From the NCBI RefSeq assembly GCF_020536995.1, contig NC_068355.1, positions 120,054,430 through 120,118,429 on the forward strand: a DNA stretch of 64,000 nt, given 5' to 3'. This stretch comes from Dreissena polymorpha. Its lineage: Eukaryota > Mollusca > Bivalvia > Myida > Dreissenidae. A model generated the notes under the pieces. That model did no database searches, was not told the DNA's origin, and worked only from the letters and a program-made list of their open reading frames with translations. Both the position numbers and the translations under genes were made by a program. Each line of letters begins with the position of its first letter. Within the stretch, counting starts at the first letter, position 1. This document shows positions 35,201 to 46,769 of the stretch, one piece after another.

Positions 35201-36062
35201 AGTGCAGGGTCGCTCATATGCTCATAGCTACCATGTGTGTAAGTTTCAAGGTTCTAGTGCTAATAGTGTAGGAGGAAAAAGTGGCCAGGACGGACAGACG
35301 GACGAACAGCGGAGATAACCACAATATCCCCACGCTTTTCAAAAAGCGTGGGGATAAAGACAATTTTGGGCGGGTGTGGCCTATTATGGGCGGGGCGCCC
35401 GAGGGTTGGTAATGGGGCCATACCTGGTTGAGATTGACCGTATTGTCTTAAGAGATGTTCAGTATCAATTTGAAGTAAATCGGTGTAGAAATGAAGAAAT
35501 TATAGTAAAAGGCAATTTTGGGTGGGCGTGGCCTATGTGGCCGGGGCGCCCAGGGTTGGTAATGGGGCCATGCATAGTTTAGATTGACTGTATTTTCATA
35601 AAAGAGGTTCAATATCAATTTGTAGTGATTCGGTGTAGAAATGAAGAAATTATAGTTAAAGGCAATTTTTGGTGGGCGTGGCCTATGTGGGCGGGGCGCC
35701 CCAGGGTTGGTAATGGGGCCATGCATAGTTGAGATTGACCGTATTGTCATAAGAGAGGTTCAGTATCAATTTAAAGTAAATCGGTGCAGAAATGAAGAAG
35801 TTAATGTAAAATAACATAAAAAAATGAGTGAAAATCTCTGACCCGGCCCCGCCCCAACCCCATAACTTTTGACCCAGGGGTCAGATCAAAATTCCGTCAC
35901 TGTCACCGTCGCACATATGCTCATAGCTACCATGTATGTAAGTTTCAAGGTTCTAGTGCTTATAGTGTAGGAGGAGCAGGTGGCCAGGACGGACGGACGG
36001 ACGGACAGACGCACATCACCACAATATCCCCACTTTTTCTTCGAAAAACGTGGGGATAAAAA
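32234..36062 (+). mobile_element. Family E GC-rich tandem array with 1551-bp higher-order duplication
   Basis: About twenty ~148-bp units with GGGTGGGCGTGGCC, GGGGCGCCCCAGGGTTGG, TTGAGATTGACCGTATTG and GAATCGGTGTAGAAATGAAG. Head GCGTATCCCCACG and tail CGTGGGGATAAA form an inverted pair. Tail-like segments with a GGACGGACAGACGGACG microsatellite occur at about 33563, 35114 and 35815. About 32535-34084 is repeated at 34085-35640 with an exact 1551-bp offset. The many reading frames here are products of the repeat. Confidence 0.85.
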
Positions 36063-36378
36063 GGTAGTCGGCGTAAATGCTGACTTTGAAATAAAGTTTG
36101 CAATTTACGTTTCTAAATAAATAGACTGAAAACAAAAGTTTAACTATTGTGTTTTTTTACTTGTGAGTCGCATATTAACCGCATGAAATATGTGTTATCA
36201 TTGTCAAACCACAAATTAGTTTAAGTAGATAAAAATTATACTACGGTAGTGCACATCATATGTGTCCTCCAATGCCTTATTATGAGTATATTTCTTCACT
36301 ATCGAAATATATCGTATGTTAATATTTGATATAAACGCAGTTTTCTTTCGACACATTTAAATCACACTTTCATAGCCG

Positions 36379-36596
36379 CGTCATGCGAAAATGGGTCTTA
36401 TATGTTTCGGCCAGCGTATCTTAAACCCAACATTTGCATTTGCGCAGTCTGGTCAGAGGCGATGCTGTTCGCTATAAAATCACTCAATGTGTTATGGTCT
36501 CATTATGTATCTCCTGACCAGACTGAGAGATGCGCAGGCTGAATGGGCTGTATATATGATGGGCGCATTTTGAATAAGACCCATTTTCGCATGACG
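36379..36596. mobile_element. MITE with 23-bp perfect inverted ends
   Basis: CGTCATGCGAAAATGGGTCT at the left is matched by its inverted copy at the right. An inner pair CAGTCTGGTCAG / CTGACCAGACTG adds a second stem. 218 bp in all. Confidence 0.85.
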
Positions 36597-36703
36597 AGGG
36601 CCATTAAAAATCTCATTGCGAATTGTAACTGGCATAGTTTAGAACAATGCTTTTCGATACAAAATTGAATTCAAAATAGCAAACTTGTAAATAAGGGCCA
36701 CAT

Positions 36704-36973
36704 GTGGTTAGCGTGTGGCTATGATATTAATTAGTGAAAACATCATTTTTAATGATAAATAATCATATTATAACGAAAAATCAACTTTTCTGAAAAAAAT
36801 TCACTATCAAATAAATATATAACAAGGTATTCAACTCGAAATCACCCGAAAACAGGGTGCTTCGCTTTGAACAGCCATTACTTCATCAATTTTAAAGCGA
36901 TTTTCACGATCTCGGTCTTATTCAACGCATAAATGAATTTCACTAATTAATATCATAGCCACACGCTAACCAC
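36704..36973. mobile_element. Foldback element with a 36-bp perfect inverted repeat
   Basis: 36704-36739 (starting GTGGTTAGCGTGTGGCTATG) is the exact inverted complement of 36938-36973. Weaker pairing extends outward over ATAAG and CTTAT words. The spacer is AT-rich and non-coding. Confidence 0.85.
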
Positions 36974-37509
36974 CTGTGATCTTATTCACTAATAGTATAT
37001 TTTGAATGTGTATATGGTGTCTAAAACCAAAAGTTGTGTACAGGGAATTTTCATCATGAAATTATATTATTACTCTTAGTGAGATAGGTATTCGATATTC
37101 TGACAATATTCATTTAATATGATGGTGATTGCGAATTGTCTTTATATTCAGTTCTCATTACTATTTTCAGCATGCTTTCTATGCTTTCAGAACGTCCAAA
37201 AAGGTCCATGTTCTGTTCTGTTCTTTTAATCTTCACCGCCAGAAATGACGAACCCCAGCAGTTGCTGGGAGTATATATCCAATTTGAATATCACACCTTT
37301 ACCCAGAGTATTCACTATTTACGCAGCTTATTCACGACATAGTACATCACAATGCACGTATATACACACAACATTTACTACACAACATTTACTATAGCAG
37401 TGCAGAAAAGAAAAATAACTAAAATAACTAAAATGAAATAAAATAAATTGTCTAGACCACACGTTATTAGCCAAGAAGTCCATGTTTTCCGGACAGTTGT
37501 TTATAGAGT

Positions 37510-40500
37510 TTATTTTTCAGTATGTAGAAAGATCAGTCTTCTCACTAGAAATTCCAGTGCACCCTGTTTCTCTCTAAGTCGGGGTTGATATGGGACAATA
37601 GTTGACCAGTCAATAAGAGCCTGGACCAATAGTGTAGGGGAGTATATGTTTGTGGTGGCACCAATAGAGTTCAAAATATTCCATATTTCACACATAACTG
37701 GGCCTCTCACATGTTTTAACGCAGGACATTGTAGAAGAAAGTGTCCCACTGTTTCGTCAGCGTCTTTACAGTTGGGGCACACTGGATCAATGGCGTATTG
37801 GTTGAAACGGCTCCTATTCACCTGAAGTATGTATGTGCCAGTAAGTAGCCTAAACCTCACTGATAGTCTGGTAACTTCAAGTGCAGAAAGACACCCAACT
37901 TGTAGCACAAGGTGAAGCTTGCCAGGGGTGTATTCAGTGTACATGAATTTTAGGGAGGTATAGGTGGAGGCTATTTTGTCAATATGTACATTGTTTACAG
38001 TAACTGACTATGGTTCTATGTATTTTCGGTCTCCACTGGGACTTGTTAAGGGGCTTTTCTAGATACTCATCAGCCTCTTCTAGTTCGTACTTCGCAAGGA
38101 GAGGTCGAACACAGTTAATCCAGGATGCTGGAGAAGAATTTGCCGTTTAGTACTTGTCTTGCTTTGACCACATATATTGTTAAAAAGTTAAGAATGTTCA
38201 AATGGTAGATAGCTTCAATTGGCAAAAGCCCTGTCAAGATAAACACACAGGGGTCAGCAGTGTTGTTTGGAAGCGACAGTAATTGTTTTTCGTTGGAAGA
38301 GTGCAAGCTAATTAATTAAAGCACTTTTTGGGGTAAATATTTCTATGCCATAAGTGAGGACAGGTAACACGAAACACTTGTATATATCCAGCATTGACTT
38401 GTGGTCCAGTCCATTGTGACCATGCAGACCAGTTCCAAAAAGACTGTACAGGGCTCGCCTTGCCTTCGAAATGTTTCCTTCAATATTCACTTCAGCGGTC
38501 TCACATGCTGATGTTGTCCTAGTTATTCCTAGATGAATCGGAGAATCTACTGACTTGAGGTTTTGTTCTCCCAGTTTGAAGTTAATGTTTTGTACTGCTG
38601 CAGCTGTTCTTTTAGTATGTTTTATATTTAGAGCTACAGTTTTAGTGGGTTGGAGAAGGTAACGTTCTACATTCGCAAAAGTGTGGGACATGTCTATCAA
38701 GAGCTGCACATCTCCATGGTCTCTACCCATCAGACATATGTCGTCTGCACATGCAGAACTATTGACAAGTACAGTGCCAATGCGTCCACCACGTCCAGTT
38801 TCAGCTAACATGTCTAGCAGCGGATTGACATACAGTTTATAGAGGTCTGTTGAGAGGATCCCTCCTTATCGTACGCGTTGGGATATACTGAAGGGTTCAC
38901 TAATGTGGGACTTGATAACACTTGACGAGTTTTCGCGAAGGGATTTCATGAGGAGCCAGTGTCCGTCACTTATACCTGCATGGTAGATTCTTCGCAAAAG
39001 TTGTGAGTGATCTACCACGTCGAATGCAGACTTAGCGCCAAGAAGCACAACATGGGCTGGTGTTTTTATGTCGGTACACTCACGGTAATAATCCTCAAGA
39101 ATAAAGGCAGCATTTAGTGGTGAGGACCCTGATGTAAAGCCTCGTTGCGTTGGGTTTTGCACATTCAAAATACAGTCTAGAATTATGTTCCTTATGAAAG
39201 TCTCGATTACTTTACACAAAGTAGGCAAAACTGGTATTCCTCTATAATTGCCCAACTCTATAAGGACATCTTTCTTCTTGAACACCGGGGATAGAATACC
39301 TCTTTGTAAACATGTAGATATATCTTTGTTCTTAAAGATATTGTTTATGATTGCAAGTATACGAGTTTTAAAATATCTGGGTCAAATGCAATATGCTCAA
39401 TGTTCACACCAAAGATGTCTGCCGCCTTGCCTTTTTGTATAGTTTTCAGGGTTTTTTCAAATTCATCTGGATTCACGGGAATCACGGGATTTACTGGGCA
39501 GTTGGATACAATGCTGGCTATGGCTGATATTTCATCTTTCACCTGGATATGGTAGGTTTCATCAAATTCTGTATTCTGAGTTCATTGCTAATTGCTTGAA
39601 ATGCTCTTTGAAACCCTCTAAAATGCCTTCTGTTCCGGAATATCTTGTCTCACCTACGTATAAGTATTCGACATCTTGTTTTAGTGTTCCTCTTTTCTTA
39701 TTTATCAGCTAATAAAAAAGTTTCATATCACTTGATCTAGAGCCTATGATCTCTTGCTTTTCATCAGTTAGTTTCTTGGCTGTGCTTATTCTACACAAAC
39801 GACTAAATTCCTTTTTAGCATGCTTTCTTTCAGCAAATAGTGGGTCATTTTTACTTCCAATTTCTTTCCGCTGTTTGTTTATTGTTCTCAAATTCTTAAG
39901 GGACTGTGAGCTTTCTAAATTCCATACAGCTAGTTTGGGCTTTGTATTTCTAGGACGTTTCTTTTCTCCTTGTACTTCTATTGCTGCGTTACACATTATG
40001 TTACAAATTTCAGTAGATGCCTTCTCTATCAAAATTGTCGTATCAGTGACGGCTTTATCCAGCTTAGAGGCGACTAGTTCAGCGTAAGCTTGTTTGTCCA
40101 ACTTGTACCACTTAACGTTTGCCACAGTAGACGTTTTGGTACTTTAAGTATCATTCGAAAGTTTATCAGTCAGTTCACTTTTTATGGTAGCTTAGATTGG
40201 CACATGGTCCGACACATTTGACACTACTGGGAAAATTTCTTTCTTCTTATACAGAAAACTGTCCGACTTTGTATTTAAGAAATAGTCTATTTTTGATTCA
40301 GATTCCCCACTTGGATGAAAAAAGGTGGATCCTACACAAGAGAACTCTAACTCGAACTCATCAATGAGATTGTTAAGGAAGGAGCGTTTCCTATCAGAAG
40401 CTTGTACACTGAGGTCAATATTTAAGTCTCCTCCTATCAAAATGTAGTGAGAGTTTCTATACTTAGAGGCAATTTCAAACAGTTCATAGACAATTCCACA

Positions 40501-40899
40501 GAAATAATCTTTTTTAGTACTGTACCCACGGCAGGGCATGTAGACGCACACAATAAGTGTTTTCACTTTACAAGAGTTCCTGTCACAGATTTCCACACAC
40601 TGGATTCGTTCTGATCCTTCTTTGAGGGTTTTAATGAAGCTACTTAAAGATTTGTCCTATAGTATAGCTACACCACCATAGCCAAGGGGTAATTGAATTG
40701 GTAACAGGGGGTCTTTAGAGTCTGTTCCTTTACCTACGTAGTCCAATCTATTCGAAATTTCACCAAGGAGTGCAATTTGTATTTGGAATAGCCAGTGTTC
40801 ATGTAGCAATATTATTTGACACTTCTTAGACAATTCTAGGATAGCATGTGTGGACGCCTTCACATCTTTACAGTTAAAGGATTCAACCTTCAATAACAT
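37510..40899 (-). pseudogene. LINE ORF2: endonuclease-reverse transcriptase, broken
   Basis: Endonuclease pieces (40899-40657, 40596-40192) show LLHEHW, GGDLNIDL, SKIDYF and SDHVPI. A linker at 39542-39345 has KGKAADIFGVNIEHI. The reverse transcriptase (39285-38866 and 38862-38308) shows NYRGIPVLPTLCKV, TQRGFTSGSS and the active-site box ACADDICLM, with Cys where Tyr or Phe is usual. The stop between these two pieces replaces the Gln of the usual RQGGILS. The C-terminal piece (37944-37510) carries CPNCKDADETVGHFLLQC. At least five stops or frame breaks make it inactive. Confidence 0.85.
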
Positions 40900-41059
40900 T
40901 TACTTATTAAAATTTCAAGTCGTTTGAAGCTGTTCGTCGAAAGTTTAGGGGTCTAGAGGTAGGAGTATCGATCACATGCTGTTTACTGTTGTCAGGAGCT
41001 TGCCTACGGTGAGCGCTTTCTGCCATCGGTACACATCCTTAAGGAGTACAATCACGATA

Positions 41060-41345
41060 ATCTGTCGGCGGCTTACATGGAGCACTACCTACGGGCCGAC
41101 CAATATCAGGATTGTTGATGATCCTCAACCGGCAGCTTACATGGTACACTGCTTACGGGCTGGACACTGTCAGGTAAGGAATGCTGATGAGCATCAACCG
41201 GCAGCTTACATGGGTCACTGCTTACCGGCTGGACACTTCCCGGTGCGGAATGACCATCAATCGACTGCTAATAGAACCACTGCGGGTTGGCAGGACACTA
41301 CCTGGCGAAGAATGACCGCAGTTAACAACCGGCAGCTTACATTGG
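41060..41345 (-). repeat. ~67-bp minisatellite between LINE ORF1 and ORF2
   Basis: Four diverged copies of CAACCGGCAGCTTACATGG...CACTGCTTACCGGCTGGACAC. It lies in the stretch upstream of ORF2 and may be part of the LINE's own ORF1 tail. Confidence 0.7.
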
Positions 41346-41359
41346 CCATTTCTTATCAG

Positions 41360-42023
41360 ATGACCGCTACCAGGGGGCGCACGGTGACCGTTATCAGTCC
41401 GTAAACTACGAGCAGCATTGGTTACTAAATGTGCTTGTACCTTCTTATGGGGATACACTGGGATGCTTCCACTCACCGGGTAGCCAGGTGGAGGCATGTG
41501 TAGTGGAGGGGGCCATTAATGGGTTTGCGGGGAAACTAAATAAGTTGGCATTGGGGGTGTGACGTGAAAGAGGGGGTCTTCTGTTGGCAGTCCTGCATCT
41601 GGAGAAGTGGTTCCAGGAATTTGTGTACATGCGAAACTAGTTCTGGGTGTACTAGAGTCGTCACGATAGAACGTTTGCGAGTTGTTGAATACGCTGGCAA
41701 CAAAGTCGACCTTTTTTGTATTTCACTGAACACAATATCTGTGATTCTGTCATGAAGAGTTTGACAGCGTGTTACAAACTTGCTCCTAACGCCTCCTAGT
41801 TGTTCAGAATTACTTATACCTGTAAGAGGTGGTGTCACGGTTTCACTTTTCACTGGGTGATTTTCAGACGTTTTTGGAGTACATGGGAGATATTCCTTTT
41901 CAAGCATGGAAATTCTAGTGTTTAATGTTTAAATAGTCAGATTCATTTCATTATTTCTGTTTTCAAGTTTTTTCACTAATGCTTCAAGCTTGGAGTTTTC
42001 TTTTTGAATTGCATCCAGCTTTT
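41360..42023 (-). pseudogene. LINE ORF1, C-terminal part with coiled coil
   Basis: From 42023 leftward the frame reads KLDAIQKENSKLEALVKK and on to a heptad-like run. Then comes a 123-codon stretch (41907-41536) of low-complexity, Ser/Thr/Pro-rich sequence and a Pro-rich piece (41497-41222). The upstream half of the coil lies beyond the insertion at 46770-46830 (SKWETELKSK). Confidence 0.6.
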
Positions 42024-42086
42024 TAGCTCACCTGAGCAATAGCTCGGGGTGAGCTATTGTGATCACTCACCGTCCGGCGTCCGTCC

Positions 42087-42120
<34 letters not shown>

Positions 42121-44793
42121 AAACAATTTGTAAACATCTTCTACTAAACCATTGAGCCAATTTCAACTAAATTTCATGTGGAGCATCCCTAGGTCTTGGG
42201 ACAAAAGAATTGTTAAAAAAAATTTGATCACATAACCAAGATGGCCGCCATGACCATATATGGTAAAAACCTTAAAAAATCTTCTTGTCAGAAACCGCTC
42301 ATCAGATTTTCAAAAAATTTCACAGTGATGACCTTTGAAGGCTCCCCTGAAAAAGTTGTTCAAAGAAATTTGATTCGTCAAAAAACATGGCCGCAGGAGC
42401 TCGTTGAACTTTGCATGTTTATTCGTTTTTGCCTATTTTGTGAAAACTTTCAAAAATCTTTCACATTTTTTGTCCGATCCTTTCCAAATTTGCACAGTGT
42501 CTTTATATCAATGAGGACACGAACCCTACAAAAAAAAATGAGCATTATTGGTCCATGAAGTACAGAATTACCTCCCCTTGAATTGAGAAAATGGTGTTTA
42601 TGCCATGAAGTCCAAATTTTTCACCCAATTCTTTCCAAACTAGCACAGTGTCTTCATATCAATGAAAACTCGAGCCCTGTCGAAAATGAGCAACATCGGA
42701 CCATTAAGTCCAGAATTTTCTCCTTGAGATGGCAGATTTAGAAATAATTATAGTGTACTCTTTTTTCCAATTAATAGTGCTATTAGAGTAAAGGATTTGC
42801 TGGCTACAGGCCAGGTTTCTCTGACACGATTCTCTTCTGATGGCTTTGCTGCAGACCACAAAAACCCTTAACCCAGAACAGTTAATTCTTTCTGCAAATG
42901 TTTGTGACTGTGGAAATCATTGAAATAAAAGGAGAAATTGCTGAAATTAGCATTTTCTCCTTTCATCACAATGCTTCCTACCCTATTAAATCAGTTTCTT
43001 CTTATTCCATTATAATTTAATTTGTCGTCTGCAACCTCTTTCAATTTGGAAAAGGGTTAACTACCAGAAATCAATTAATGCTGTAGTTTTGTTGATGAGA
43101 AATTATTTTTCCTTTAAAATGGGAGGTGATTATTGCTTAGGAAATTGCTCTGGTAGGGTTGAATCATTGTGGGAAATTGAGAAATTGTTCAGTCCAAAAT
43201 ATGTTGATTGGTAAAGGGTTAAATGGGTACCATTTTTAAAATGGGAGGTGATTATTGCTTAGGAAATTGCTCTGGTAGGGTTGGATCATTGTGGGAAATT
43301 GAGAAATTGTTCAGTCCAAAACATGTTGATTGGTAAAGGGTTAAATGGATACCATTTTTTTCCAAATTACCCTTTTCCTTATGCGAACATGGGTTGCCTG
43401 TTTAGTGGATGATATCTTGTCAATTTTGAGAAAAAAGAGGAATCTCTTCAAAACAAGCAAAAATTCATTTTATCTCAATGTTTAAGTCCACTTTTTAGCG
43501 TACCTGAGCAGATCATATTTTCCTCCTAAACCATTGAGCCAATTTCAACCAAATTTCATGTGGAGCATCCTTACGTCACGGGAAAACATATTGTTAAAAA
43601 AAAATTTGGTCACATAACCCAGCTGGCCGCCATGCCCATATATGGTCAAAACCTTAAAAAATCTTCTCGTCAGAAACGGCTCGTCGGATTTTCATTTTTT
43701 TTTACAGGGATGATCCTTAAAGGCTCCCCTAAAAAAGTTGTTCAAGAAAATTTGTTTCGTCGACAAACATGGCCGCAGGAGCTCTTTGAACTTTGCATGT
43801 TTATACGTTTTTGCATATTTTGTGAAAACTTTGAAAATCTTCTTGTCCATAACCATAAGGCCTAGGGCTACCAAATTTGGTATGTGGTGAAATCTTATAG
43901 TCCTCAACCAAATAGGTAGAAAACATTGTGTTTAAAGGAGATTTTGCTTGCTATGAGCAATTTCTTCTTTTGTCTTCTTAAGTCATCTGAGGTAGAAGGG
44001 TAACTCCCCTAACAGTACTTCAAGAAATCCTTCATTGCATAACACCTGTGAAGATGTAAGGTCAACTTCTGTTGAACCCATAAACCCTTTACCAAATGAC
44101 AACTTTTGGACTGTCCCAAATTCAAAGAGGTCGCAGATGACAAAGAACATTGTAATGGAATGTGAAGAAATAGCTTTGGTAGGGTTGAAATCATTGTGAT
44201 AAAAGGAGAAATTGCTCAAAATAAGCAATTTCTCCTTTAATCACAAATGATTGCTAGAGTCGTCTGCAATAAACCAGTAAATTCTTGTTATTGTTTCTAA
44301 TGGTCCATTTCCATTTCCACATTTTTGGTTGGAATAATCCATTACCAAACGGTAACAGGATTTTATGGGTTTGGTGCAGAAGACTGTATAAATCATTGTG
44401 ATTAAAGGAGAAATTGCTCATATTGAGCAATTTCTCCTTTTATCACAATTATTTATACTCTTCCAAAGCTATTTCTTCATATTCCATTATAATTTTAAGT
44501 GTTGTCTGCATCATCTTTCAATTTGGGACAGTTTAAAATGTGTCATTTGGTAAAGGGTTAATGCTTTACCAAATGACACATTTTGGACTTTCCAAATTAA
44601 AAGACTTAAATTGTAATGGAAAATGAAGGAATTGATTTTGGTATTTTATAAATCATTGTGATAAATAAAGAAATTGCTCAAAATGAGCAGATCTGGCATC
44701 ATCATTTAGACATTTTATATTAGATATATACTTCACTTTAATGTTTACATGTTGGAGTATATAGGGTCTACCATTCCCTTGGTCCTCTTGTAT
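42024..44793 (+). mobile_element. Family B element, copy 3, with hairpin-rich interior, inserted in LINE ORF1
   Basis: Head TAGCTCACCTGAGCAATAGC and GGGTGAGCTATTGTGATC, then a GTCTGTCTGTC tract (about 42085-42118). Two copies of a ~310-bp core unit (42121 and 43520; ACCATTGAGCCAATTTCAAC, CATGGCCGCAGGAGCTC) surround a cluster of palindromes. The end is GGTCCTCTTGT. Confidence 0.75.
42920..44700. repeat. Cluster of palindromes around GGAGAAATTGCTCA / TTTACCAAATGACA
   Basis: Hairpins of 40-60 bp at about 42922-42975, 44190-44247, 44394-44450 and 44640-44690 pair GGAGAAATTGCTCA with GAGCAATTTCTCC. Another at 44529-44583 has a 20-bp stem, AATGTGTCATTTGGTAAAG against CTTTACCAAATGACACATT. A 122-bp tandem duplication lies at about 43115-43359. 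Confidence 0.8.
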
Positions 44794-44888
44794 TACTTTT
44801 TATGTAAATTCAATAATAACAAATGTGCGCAAATATAAATGTACATTATTTGATTTATTTAGTTATCTGTGTGAATTTGTACACATTT

Positions 44889-45510
44889 TTATGCCCCTGG
44901 TAGGGTGGCATATAGCAGTTGCACTGTCCATCTGTCTGGCATTACATTTTCCGGACTATTTTCATAAATGCTTTGAGATATTAACCTTATATTTGTTGTG
45001 TTAGTCTACCTACATGACTTACAGATGAATTGAGAGTTTCATTCCGGTCCATTGAGTTATGGTTATTGGACTTAGGATTTCTCTATTATAAATGTTTTCC
45101 TGAGATTTTGTTTACAAAAGTCTTTCAGATATTTAGCTGATTTTTGGTATGTAAGTCTATCGACTTGACCTTCAGATGAAGTGTTAGTTTTGTTCTGGCC
45201 CATTGATTTTTTGTGATGTTATGGACCTTTGACTTGGAAATTAATTTTCTCTATAATAACCGTTTTCCGGATGTTTTTTTATGAAACGCTTTATGGTATT
45301 CACTGATATTTTGTTTGTGAGTGTACCTACATAACTTAAAGATCAAGTCAGACTTTCATTTGGGTCCATTGATATTTGACTAAATCAGCGGCTTTGGGCT
45401 TTTCTTAAAAATAACACTTCGGGAGATTTTTCCAAAACGCTTTCAGATACTGTCCAAGGCCCTAAACTTTGTCATATATCAATGGACCATAACTTTGTAG
45501 TGGTTTTAAG
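44889..45510 (+). mobile_element. Family D head fragment
   Basis: TATGCCCCTGGTAGGGTGGC, CATATAGCAGTTGCAC and a ~120-bp unit repeated about four times in diverged form. No family D tail follows; family B starts at 45511. Confidence 0.65.
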
Positions 45511-46769
45511 CTCATCTGTCACTAAGTGACATAGTGAGCTTATGTGACCGTGTGATGTCCGTTGTGCGTCCGTCCGTCTGTCAACAATTTGTTTGTGTAG
45601 ACAGTAGAGGTCACAGTTTTCATCCAATCTTTATGAAATTTGGTCAGAATGTATATCTTGATGAAATCTGGGTTGGGATTGTATTTGGGTCATCTGGGGT
45701 CAAAAACTAGGTCACTAGGTCAAATAATAGAAAAACCTTGTGTAGACAATAGAGGTCACAGTTTTCATCCAAGCTTTATGAAATTTGGTCAGAATGTTTA
45801 TCTTGATGAAATCTGGGTTGGGATTGTATTTGGGTCATCTGGGGTCAAAAACTAGGTCACTAGGTCAAATTATAGAAAAACTTTGTGTAGACAATAGAGG
45901 TCACAGTTTTCATCCAATCTTTATGAAATTTGGTCAGAATGTTTATCTTGATGAAATCTGGGTCGAATTGTATTTGGGTCATCTGGGGTCAAAAACCAGG
46001 TCACTAGGTCAAATAATAGACAAACCTTGTGTAGACAATAGAGGTCACAGTTTTCATCCAATCTTTATGAAATTTGGTCAGAATGTTTATCTTGATAAAA
46101 TCTGTATTGGGATTGTATTTTGGTCATCTGGGGTCAGAAACTAGGTCACTAGGTCAAATAATAGAAAAACCTTGTGTAGACAATTGAGGTCAGTTTTCAT
46201 CAGATCTTATTGAAATATGGTCAGAATGTTTGTCTTGTTAAAATCTTGGTTGGGATCAAATTGGGTCATCTAGGGTAAAAACTAGGTCAATAGGTCAAAG
46301 TTTAAAAAAACTTGTGTAGACAGTAGAGGTCACAGTTTTCATCAAAACTTAATAAAATTTGGCCAGAATGTTAATCTTGATGAAACCTGGGTTGGGATTG
46401 TATATGGGTCATCTGGGGTCAAAAACTAGGTCACTATATCAAATCATAGAAAAAATTTGTGTAGACAATAGAGATCATAGTTTTCATCTGATCTTTATGA
46501 AATATGGTCAGAATGTTTATCTTGATAATATCTTATTTTAAATCGTATATGGGTCATCTGGGGTCAAAAATTATTCACTTGGCCAATTCTAGTAAAACCT
46601 TGTGTAGATGAAAGAGGTCACAGTTTTCATCACGTCTTAATGAAATTTTGTCAGAATGTATTAATTGATGAAATCTGGCTTGGGGTTGTATATGGGTCTG
46701 ATAGAATTTAAGTTGATGTAGCAAGGTAACTCAGGTGAGCGATTCAGGGCCATCATGGCCCTCTTGTTT
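45511..46769 (+). mobile_element. Family B element, copy 4
   Basis: Head AGCTCATCTGTCACTAAGTG...GTGAGCTTATGTGACC, a GTCCGTCCGTCTGTC tract, and about eight ~145-bp units (ATGAAATTTGGTCAGAATGT, GGGTCATCTGGGGTCAAAAA, AGACAATAGAGGTCACAG). Tail ACTCAGGTGAGCGATTCAGG and GGCCCTCTTGTTTT. The open frames are by-products of the units. Confidence 0.85.

Larger units (their letters stand above)
37410..42023 (-). mobile_element. LINE (non-LTR retrotransposon), 3' part: ORF1 end and ORF2
   Basis: On the - strand: the end of ORF1 (42023 to about 40950), ORF2 with AP-type endonuclease, reverse transcriptase and a C-terminal zinc knuckle (40899 to 37510), then a tail rich in TTTTAGTTA-like words near 37410-37440. 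The 5' part is displaced to 46770-47385 by a 4.7-kb insertion. The clade is not settled; endonuclease plus C-terminal CCHC fits the Jockey/CR1-related groups. Confidence 0.85.

Noticed and set aside
45640-46144. CRISPR-like array of regularly spaced units
   Set aside because: Units are ~145 bp, contiguous and eukaryotic; there are no short repeats with unique spacers.
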